From: Holophagaceae bacterium
Lineage (GTDB): Bacteria; Acidobacteriota; Holophagae; Holophagales; Holophagaceae
NCBI GenBank assembly: GCA_025353305.1
Contig: JANXQX010000145.1
Location: 1-5,220, forward strand
Length of the DNA stretch: 5,220 nt
Direction of reading: 5' to 3'
The notes beneath the pieces were generated by a model. It worked only from the letters and a program-made list of their open reading frames with translations, searched no databases and had not been told where the DNA came from. Below, in pieces: positions 1-4,389 of this stretch. Made by a program: the position numbers and the translations under genes. How positions within the stretch are numbered: the first letter of the stretch is position 1; each line of letters opens with the position of its first letter.

Positions 1-309
1 GTGGCCCGCAATGGCGGCGCCTTCTACACCCGCGCCCTCGGCGATGCGCTGTTCGAGATCGCCAAGCCAGCGGGCCGGCCAATTGGGTACGACCAGCTAC
101 CCGAGGTGTTGAAGCGCAGCCAGATCCTCAGCGGCAACGACCTGGGACGGCTCGCCAACACGGCTGAATTGCCAGATCTGGAGTCTGCGGAACGAAAGTG
201 TGGAGATCCGCCGGGCGCCACGCAGATCGAGGAGGCCATCCACCGTGCGCTTCAGCGCGAAGACCTGTCGGAAGCCTGGCGGCTGGTGGGGCTGCGGCTG
301 CAGATTTAG
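1..309 (+). CDS. Hypothetical protein, C-terminal fragment
   Basis: An open frame of 102 residues runs from the first base of the window to a TAG stop. The first codon is GTG, but no upstream sequence is visible to carry a ribosome binding site, so this is most likely the C-terminal end of a longer protein. Codons favour G or C in third position, as in the neighbouring genes, which supports real coding. The fragment is soluble and mixed in charge, with an aromatic/glycine stretch near residues 4-20, a segment around ILSGNDLGRLAN (residues 42-53) and a helical, acidic end. I do not recognise the family and assign no function. The third base of the stop codon (G309) is the first base of an inserted element; before insertion the stop would have been TAA at the same place, so the protein is not shortened. 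It was probably co-transcribed with the methyltransferase gene at 693. Confidence 0.65.
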   Translation: MARNGGAFYTRALGDALFEIAKPAGRPIGYDQLPEVLKRSQILSGNDLGRLANTAELPDLESAERKCGDPPGATQIEEAIHRALQREDLSEAWRLVGLRLQI

Positions 310-330
310 AGCCTGTTTCAGAATGAGGCG
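309..330. repeat. Left terminal inverted repeat of the MITE
   Basis: These 22 bases (GAGCCTGTTTC to GAATGAGGCG) are the exact reverse complement of 650-671. The TTA target copy lies directly outside at 306-308. Base 309 also serves as the last base of the TAG stop of the upstream gene. Confidence 0.92.
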
Positions 331-381
331 TGGCTGCGCTGGGAGCGCCGGGCGAGCGGGGCAGATTTCGGTATGTCTCGT

Positions 382-400
382 GTATCGGCGGAGCCGATAC
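382..400. repeat. Hairpin inside the MITE (8-bp stem)
   Basis: GTATCGGC (382-389) pairs perfectly with GCCGATAC (393-400) across a 3-base GGA loop. In RNA from either strand it would form a stable stem-loop. No T run follows on either side, so it is not a classical intrinsic terminator. Confidence 0.6.
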
Positions 401-541
401 CGAGAAGGCAGCCGACCACGGCATATCGGCCATACGCCACGGGAGGGTAACGCAGCCCCGCGAAGCCCGCCGCCCCAGCCCGAAGGGACAGGGCCGGCAT
501 CCACGCCCAGCGGAACGCGGGGCGTCCCGCCCGCCCTTGAG

Positions 542-554
542 GGCTCTCAGAGCC
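542..554. repeat. Hairpin inside the MITE containing TIR-like end
   Basis: GGCTC (542-546) pairs with GAGCC (550-554) across TCA. The right arm and the next two bases (GAGCCTG, 550-556) repeat the outermost 7 bases of the terminal inverted repeat, which could be chance or a remnant of an internal end. Confidence 0.4.
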
Positions 555-580
555 TGGACATCGCGGCGTCACGGGCCTTG

Positions 581-599
581 TGCGTATGATCTATACGCA
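581..599. repeat. Palindrome inside the MITE (7-bp arms)
   Basis: TGCGTAT (581-587) and ATACGCA (593-599) form a perfect inverted repeat around the 5-base spacer GATCT. It could form a hairpin or be a dyad protein-binding site. It is the most AT-containing part of an otherwise GC-rich interior. Function is unknown. Confidence 0.5.
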
Positions 600-649
600 G
601 CTGCGGCCCCTTTCTTGCGCTGCATCGCGGCTGACCTCCCTCGCGGCCG

Positions 650-671
650 CGCCTCATTCTGAAACAGGCTC
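650..671. repeat. Right terminal inverted repeat of the MITE
   Basis: This is the exact reverse complement of 309-330. The second TTA target copy follows at 672-674. The ribosome binding site of the next gene (679-685) begins 8 bases beyond the element end, so it was left intact. Confidence 0.92.
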
Positions 672-678
672 TTAACAC

Positions 679-685
679 AGGAGGG
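679..685 (+). promoter_or_regulatory. Ribosome binding site fixing a TTG start
   Basis: AGGAGGG at 679-685 is a near-perfect Shine-Dalgarno sequence, 7 bases before the TTG at 693. It decides the start of the methyltransferase gene: the first in-frame ATG (residue 40) lies too far inside and would cut into the fold. Confidence 0.8.
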
Positions 686-692
686 ATAGCCG

Positions 693-1508
693 TTGCCCCG
701 TGTTCATTTGTTCGAATTCGAGGATCAGCCCTGGTGTCCCGTCTTCCTGCGGGACGCCACAACAGACCTGTTGGGCTTCGCGCTGAATCTGGGTCGCCAC
801 TATGCATGCATGGTGCCGAAACTCTGCTTGGCGCTGGAGCGCAGCGGAACGCGGGAAGTGGTGGACCTCTGCTCCGGGGGAGGCGGGCCGTGGCCCGGCC
901 TCCTAAAGGTATTCGCCGCCCAAGGGGGCGAGCCGGTCCACCTTACCCTCACCGACTTCTTCCCGAATCTGGCCGCCTACGCGCGCCTCGCGGCCCTGGC
1001 GCCTGGGCGGGTGTCCGGTTGCACCGGGCCAGCGGACGCCACCGCCCTCCCCGCGGACCTTAAGGGTTTCCGGACCCTTTTCACGGCCTTCCACCATTTT
1101 CGGCCCGAAGCCGCCCGGGCCATCCTCTTGGACGCGGTACGCCAAGGACAGGGCATCGGCGTCTTCGAGGTGACCCAACGCAGTCCCCAGGCTCTTCTCT
1201 TGATGCTGCTCTCGGTGCCCTTCGCCATGCCGATCCTGCCCTTTCTTCCACCTTGGCGCCCTGCACGCCTCTTGCTGATCCCCTTGGCGCCCGCGATGGC
1301 CGTGCTCGCGCTCTGGGACGGCCTGATCTCATGCGTGCGGACTTACTCGCCGAACGAATTGCGGGCCCTCGTGGCTTCGCTTCCCGAGTCGGGCTACGAC
1401 TGGGAAATCGGAACCCTCCGCTACTGGTCGGGTTGGTCGCTCACGCCCATCACCTACCTCATCGGGACTCCGCCCCAGAAGGAGAACCCCCGGCCCGAAC
1501 CTTCCTGA
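693..1508 (+). CDS. Predicted class I SAM-dependent methyltransferase
   Basis: A 271-residue protein that probably transfers a methyl group from S-adenosylmethionine to an unknown acceptor. The SAM-binding motif I is clear (VVDLCSGGGG, residues 56-65, with D58), followed by an acidic end of the next strand (LTLTDFFPN, 84-92, D88) that would bind the ribose hydroxyls, and an ADATALP stretch (114-120) typical of the adenine-contacting loop. FHHF at 133-136 sits where many small-molecule methyltransferases have a conserved post-motif histidine pair. Residues about 166-212 are unusually hydrophobic and proline-rich (two stretches around 168-185 and 191-208), suggesting membrane contact or a lipid-like substrate; that is inference. 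Translation starts at TTG, supported by an excellent ribosome binding site. It was probably the second gene of an operon with the gene ending at 309, now separated from it by the inserted MITE. The exact substrate cannot be read from the sequence. Confidence 0.8.
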   Translation: MPRVHLFEFEDQPWCPVFLRDATTDLLGFALNLGRHYACMVPKLCLALERSGTREVVDLCSGGGGPWPGLLKVFAAQGGEPVHLTLTDFFPNLAAYARLAALAPGRVSGCTGPADATALPADLKGFRTLFTAFHHFRPEAARAILLDAVRQGQGIGVFEVTQRSPQALLLMLLSVPFAMPILPFLPPWRPARLLLIPLAPAMAVLALWDGLISCVRTYSPNELRALVASLPESGYDWEIGTLRYWSGWSLTPITYLIGTPPQKENPRPEPS

Positions 1509-1517
1509 GGATGGTTC
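1497..1517. other. Hairpin around the stop codon, convergent gene end
   Basis: GAACC (1497-1501) pairs with GGTTC (1513-1517) and TCC (1503-1505) with GGA (1509-1511), with one T-T mismatch; the TGA stop codon of the methyltransferase gene forms the loop. It lies in the 38-base gap region between convergent genes, where terminators are expected, but no T run follows on either strand. A role in ending transcription is only possible, not shown. Confidence 0.3.
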
Positions 1518-1546
1518 TGAACTTCCCGCACGATTCAATTGGGCCC

Positions 1547-2431
1547 TCAGTCCGCAACGGCCTCGGCAGCGCCGCTGTTCTCGGCCTTCGTATGCACGAT
1601 GCGTTGGGGGATCGGGCTGGAAATCCCTTCTTCGCGGAAGCGCTCGATGATGCGCTTGCGGAGCAGCCGGGCCACGTCGAACTGTTTTCCCGGCGCGCAT
1701 TTGGTGAGCGTCCGGATGGTGCAGCCATCCTTGCCGAAGGCTTCGACGCCGCGGACATCGGTGGGCTCCAGCACCAGTTCCGGCCTGGATTTGATCAACT
1801 CTTCCCCGAGGGATCCCAGCAGCGCGAAGATCTGGTCCAGGTCGGCGTCATAGCCCACCTCGACATCCACCAGCGCTTTCGAGAATTCCTTGCTGAGCAC
1901 GATCACCCGGTTGATGGAGCCATTGGGCACGAAATGGGCGCGGCCCTCCACATCACGGAGCTGGGTCACACGAAGCGTCATGCGCTCCACGGTGCCCACG
2001 TGTTTTTCGTCGATGCTGATGAGGTCGCCGACACCGAACTGGTCTTCCATGAGCAGGAAGAATCCGGAGATCACATCCTTCACCAGCGACTGGGCGCCGA
2101 AGCCCAGCGCCACGCCAGCGATCCCCGCGCCCGCGATGAGGGGTGCGATGTTGACACCAAATTCCTGCAGCACCATCAGCAGTAAGAAGGCCAACACCAG
2201 CACGCGGGCCGTGCTGTTCAGCACCGCCGAAAGCGTATCGGCCCGGCGCTCGGCCTCGGAAGTCGTGCTGTCATCACCATCGTCCACCGCACGGCGAACG
2301 GCTTTCCCGACAATTTGCACCACCCACAGAAACAGGGCGCCAACCAGCAGCACCAAAGCCAGATGGTAGACCTTGGCCCAGCCGCTCCGGTCGAGCCAAT
2401 GGGAAAAACTTTGGAGGATGGCGATGGGCAT
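1547..2431 (-). CDS. MscS-family small-conductance mechanosensitive channel
   Basis: A 294-residue inner-membrane channel that would open under membrane tension and release solutes after osmotic downshock, as a homoheptamer in the known family. Three membrane helices are visible at about residues 22-41, 74-92 and 95-127. The last is the pore helix, with the small-residue pattern GAGIAGVALGFGAQSL (101-116) followed by VKDVISGFFLLMEDQFGVGD (117-136), which is diagnostic of MscS. The beta domain follows with its characteristic FVPNGSI (167-173), then the alpha/beta C-terminal domain to about 280 and a short polar tail. A charged loop (50-66) links helices 1 and 2. The length matches E. coli MscS (286 residues) and the three-helix members such as YkuT. 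The ATG at 2431 has only a weak ribosome binding site (AGGT, 4 bases upstream), and no other start precedes it in frame. It lies 102 nt downstream of the dioxygenase gene across a repeat cluster, so co-transcription is uncertain. Confidence 0.93.
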   Translation of the reverse strand: MPIAILQSFSHWLDRSGWAKVYHLALVLLVGALFLWVVQIVGKAVRRAVDDGDDSTTSEAERRADTLSAVLNSTARVLVLAFLLLMVLQEFGVNIAPLIAGAGIAGVALGFGAQSLVKDVISGFFLLMEDQFGVGDLISIDEKHVGTVERMTLRVTQLRDVEGRAHFVPNGSINRVIVLSKEFSKALVDVEVGYDADLDQIFALLGSLGEELIKSRPELVLEPTDVRGVEAFGKDGCTIRTLTKCAPGKQFDVARLLRKRIIERFREEGISSPIPQRIVHTKAENSGAAEAVAD

Positions 2432-2438
2432 GGGGACC

Positions 2439-2459
2439 TGAGGTGTGAGGTATGAGGTT
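2439..2459. repeat. Three tandem heptamers TGAGGTN upstream of mscS
   Basis: TGAGGTG, TGAGGTA and TGAGGTT follow each other without gap (2439-2445, 2446-2452, 2453-2459), differing only in the last base. Read in the direction of the mscS gene they are ACCTCA repeats ending 7 bases before its ATG. A further ACCTCA occurs on the plus strand at 2518-2523 in inverted orientation. The array overlaps the leader of the channel gene, so copy-number change could alter its expression. Confidence 0.6.
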
Positions 2460-2523
2460 CGAGTTGATGCGCCTGCGGCGCTTCCAGGTTAGCGCGGCCG
2501 GAGGCCGCACCTTCAGAACCTCA
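2453..2523. repeat. REP-like nested palindromic unit
   Basis: The outer arms TGAGGTTC (2453-2460) and GAACCTCA (2516-2523) are perfect reverse complements. Inside are two GC-rich hairpins: GCGCC-TGC-GGCGC (2469-2481) and GCGGCC-GGA-GGCCGC (2494-2499 with 2503-2508), the latter extended by AGGT (2486-2489) and ACCT (2509-2512). The arrangement resembles dispersed intergenic repetitive palindromes. It lies 10 bases beyond the dioxygenase stop codon and could protect that transcript's 3' end or weaken read-through into mscS. No T run is present, so it is not a classical intrinsic terminator. Confidence 0.55.
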
Positions 2524-2533
2524 GGACCCGGGA

Positions 2534-3721
2534 CTATTTCCAGGACGCCCAGTAATCGCGGTTCTCCACCAGCTCCGCGGCGGGCGTGGCCTTGAGGGGG
2601 CGGTAGGTGTCCACCATGACGGCCACTTCGTCCGTGCGGTCCTTGGTGCGGCTCAAGGGGATGGCCTTGGGGTGCGGCCCGTGATGGATCCCCTGCGGGT
2701 GCCAGGTGACCATGCCCTGGCCGATGCCGTCGCGGCTGAAGAAATGGCCGTCGGAGTAGAACAGCACTTCGTCGTAATCGATGTTGCGGTGGTAGAAGGG
2801 CACGCGCATGGCGCCTTCCTCCTCCTCGAAGGGGCGGGGCAGGAAGGAGCAGATGACGAAGTTCTGCGCCACGAACGTGGTGTGCACGCTCGGCGGCAAG
2901 TGGTAGCGGTGGCTCATCACCGGGCGGATATCCTTCACATTGATGCGCCACACAGTGAGATCGCCTTTCCAGCCCACGGCATCCAGGGGATTGAATGGGT
3001 AGACCACCTTCGTGATCTGGTTCTCGCGCTTGATGTGGACGGCCCACTCGCGGCCCTCGCCTTCGACGTATTCAGCCAATTCCGGCGTGTCGATCATGGC
3101 AGGATCGAAGAGCGCGTTGGGGCCGAGCATGCCCCGGTCCGGCAAGGTGATTTCGCTGAAGGACTCGATCAGCAGGTAGCGCTGCACCTCGTCATGGGGA
3201 ATGAAGCGGTAGGTGGTGCCCCGGGGAATGACGAGGTAATCGCCTTTCTCGTAAGCCAGATTCCCGAAGTCGCATTCAAATTTTCCGCCGCCGGTCTGGA
3301 TGTAATAGACATCATCGCCATCGGCGTTGCGGTAGAAGAAATCCATGGGTTCGGGCGCGACGTAGTGCAGCGCCACATCCGCGTTGTGCAGGATGCAGAC
3401 CGGCGCAAAGTCGATTTCCTGCGAACCGAACATGGATTCCAGCAGCGCTCCCGCGCGGGCCTGCTGCAGCAGCGAATCGCCTTCAACGGCGGGGTCCACG
3501 GGAAAGATGTTGTTCAGATCGTAGCTGTGGGGTGTGAGCGGGCCCTCGATGCGGGTCCACGCCGTGGGAGGATGCAGGCGGTAGAGATGGGTGGTCTTCC
3601 CGAAAAATCCCTGCCGCGCGTGTTCCTCCTCAAATGTCCCCTCCGGCAGATCCACGTGGGCCTGGCGGGAGTGCCGGCCCTTGCGGAGCGGGAAGAGCGG
3701 CGTCGTTTTCTTATCCGGCAT
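2534..3721 (-). CDS. hmgA: Homogentisate 1,2-dioxygenase family protein
   Basis: A 395-residue cytosolic non-haem iron dioxygenase, predicted to open the ring of homogentisate to maleylacetoacetate in tyrosine and phenylalanine breakdown. The N-terminal jelly-roll domain (about 1-265) contains the family stretches PLTPHSYDLNNIFPVD (61-76), LHNADVALHYVAPEPMDFFYRNADGDD (111-137) and KGDYLVIPRGTTYRF (159-173). The C-terminal domain has YHLPPSVHTTF (273-283), with H274 aligned to the catalytic histidine of the human enzyme, then FYHRNIDYDE (309-318) and HPQGIHHGPHP (341-351), which supply the likely iron ligands H311, E318 (or D317) and H346 or H347. It is shorter than the 430-445 residues of proteobacterial and animal enzymes and follows the shorter bacterial type of COG3508, so a related substrate cannot be excluded. 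The ATG is preceded by GAGGG (3726-3730, minus strand). It lies 63 nt after the pRiA4b-like gene and near P5C dehydrogenase, which fits an amino acid catabolic locus. Confidence 0.85.
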   Translation of the reverse strand: MPDKKTTPLFPLRKGRHSRQAHVDLPEGTFEEEHARQGFFGKTTHLYRLHPPTAWTRIEGPLTPHSYDLNNIFPVDPAVEGDSLLQQARAGALLESMFGSQEIDFAPVCILHNADVALHYVAPEPMDFFYRNADGDDVYYIQTGGGKFECDFGNLAYEKGDYLVIPRGTTYRFIPHDEVQRYLLIESFSEITLPDRGMLGPNALFDPAMIDTPELAEYVEGEGREWAVHIKRENQITKVVYPFNPLDAVGWKGDLTVWRINVKDIRPVMSHRYHLPPSVHTTFVAQNFVICSFLPRPFEEEEGAMRVPFYHRNIDYDEVLFYSDGHFFSRDGIGQGMVTWHPQGIHHGPHPKAIPLSRTKDRTDEVAVMVDTYRPLKATPAAELVENRDYWASWK

Positions 3722-3784
3722 GTATCCCTCGGAATTATCGTTTCAGAAGGTTTTGGGTACACGGGTCATGGCGGACCCCAGGAT
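3722..3784 (-). other. Intergenic gap with ribosome binding site and weak hairpin
   Basis: This 63-base gap precedes the dioxygenase gene. Its start-proximal end holds GAGGG (3726-3730, minus strand), 4 bases before the ATG. A 5-bp inverted repeat, GGGTC (3763-3767) with GACCC (3774-3778), lies just after the stop of the pRiA4b-like gene. It has no T run and is too weak to call a terminator. I see no convincing promoter here, so expression may depend on read-through from upstream. Confidence 0.35.
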
Positions 3785-4345
3785 TCAGTTTCCCTGGTTT
3801 TTAGTGATGTTGAAGTGTTTCTTCCCCCAAATGGCTGGGTTGAAGCCATCTGGCTTCCAATTACCCAGCCACGATTTCATTTCCCGGTCTTTCTTTTTTC
3901 CCGTCGCCACATCGCAGCATTCATCATACCCACCAGGACCTCCGCAATCTTCAGGCGGGCAACTTCTTTCACCGTCGAGCAACAGGCGGAAGAATCGCTC
4001 GGGCCGCTCTTCCACGTCTTCAAGTTGCACAGCGTGCTCCCAGGAGTCGCCCAAGTCATAGGTGTAGAAAGCATGCAAACCTGGCTTGTAGAAGCTCGCG
4101 ACCTTGATGCCAGAAGCTTCCTTGACGGGGCCTGCAGCGTCGTCAAAGGCGCCGCGCTCGGCGAGTAGGTCACCGTCCGGATTCCTGAAGTCGTAAAGGT
4201 GGGAATCCTCCCATCCCATAGCGTCTTGAATCGCCTGGTGAAGGTCAAAAAAGTTCAAACTGGCATTGGCCGCGATCAAAAATCGCCGCCAGATGACAGG
4301 CTCGATGTCCAGGAGCTCAACGTAAAAGCGGTGGTACTTTGGCAT
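3785..4345 (-). CDS. pRiA4b ORF-3-like family protein
   Basis: A 186-residue protein of the plasmid pRiA4b ORF-3-like family, named after an Agrobacterium rhizogenes plasmid gene and related to the protein once called TnpR of IS1096. Its biochemical role is not established. The family pattern is clear: PVIWRRFLIAANASL (16-30), LHQAIQDAMGWEDSHLYDF (35-53), FYTYDLGDSWEH (93-104) and CPPEDCGGPGGYDE (129-142). I chose the second ATG (4345) because GGAGG (4354-4358, minus strand) lies 8 bases before it; an upstream in-frame ATG at 4366 would add MLVEAWA but has no good ribosome binding site. The gene starts 44 nt after the P5C dehydrogenase stop. Its DNA is visibly poorer in GC than its neighbours: by hand count 27 of 60 bases at 3781-3840, against 39 of 60 at 2701-2760 in the dioxygenase gene. 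With the mobile habit of the family, this suggests acquisition by transfer. Confidence 0.88.
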   Translation of the reverse strand: MPKYHRFYVELLDIEPVIWRRFLIAANASLNFFDLHQAIQDAMGWEDSHLYDFRNPDGDLLAERGAFDDAAGPVKEASGIKVASFYKPGLHAFYTYDLGDSWEHAVQLEDVEERPERFFRLLLDGERSCPPEDCGGPGGYDECCDVATGKKKDREMKSWLGNWKPDGFNPAIWGKKHFNITKNQGN

Positions 4346-4353
4346 GGCCCAGG

Positions 4354-4358
4354 CCTCC
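4354..4358 (-). promoter_or_regulatory. Ribosome binding site choosing the downstream ATG
   Basis: CCTCC on the plus strand reads GGAGG on the coding strand, 8 bases before the ATG at 4345. It supports that start over the ATG at 4366, and the protein then begins MPKYHRFYVEL as family members usually do. Confidence 0.7.
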
Positions 4359-4389
4359 ACTAGCATGCTCGGACCAGTTTACTTCCGCT

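Larger units (their letters stand above)
309..671. mobile_element. MITE-like non-autonomous element, IS5-type ends
   Basis: A 363-bp segment is bounded by perfect 22-bp terminal inverted repeats (309-330 and 650-671) and flanked by a direct repeat TTA (306-308 and 672-674). This is the signature of transposition with a 3-bp target duplication. The inverted repeats continue imperfectly for 8 more bases (331-338 against 642-649, 6 of 8 matching). The ends begin GAGCCTGTTTC. GAG-starting ends and a 3-bp TNA duplication are known for parts of the IS5 family (for example the IS1031 group), so a transposase of that type may move it; this is inference. No transposase is encoded. The open frames inside are short, overlap in several frames and show no domain, so I take the element as non-autonomous. 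The interior is very GC-rich and contains at least three hairpins (382-400, 542-554, 581-599). Confidence 0.85.

Noticed and set aside
318..572. An 84-codon minus-strand frame inside the MITE, and similar frames in other phases.
   Set aside because: Several frames of similar length overlap in this GC-rich interior, none has a domain, a good ribosome binding site or transposase motifs, so I do not call a gene.
585..590. TATGAT inside the MITE as the -10 box of an outward promoter for the methyltransferase gene.
   Set aside because: The bases at the expected -35 distance are GC-only and unlike TTGACA; the hexamer is better explained as part of the 581-599 palindrome.
1253..2185. A 310-codon plus-strand open frame overlapping the methyltransferase end and running antisense to mscS.
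   Set aside because: It overlaps two clear genes in other frames, has no ribosome binding site or domain, and fits an antisense shadow.
3734..3739. GATAAT on the minus strand upstream of the dioxygenase gene, resembling a -10 box.
   Set aside because: Transcription from it would start about 6 bases before the ATG, within the ribosome binding site, and no acceptable -35 box lies 16-18 bases upstream.
3763..3778. Inverted repeat GGGTC/GACCC after the pRiA4b-like gene as a terminator.
   Set aside because: The stem has only 5 bp with a 6-base loop and no T run follows in the direction of transcription.
2672..4168. A 498-codon open frame on the plus strand, antisense to the dioxygenase and pRiA4b-like genes.
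   Set aside because: It spans two well-supported minus-strand genes and their gap, has low-complexity GC-driven composition and no recognisable domain. Long antisense frames are common opposite GC-rich genes.
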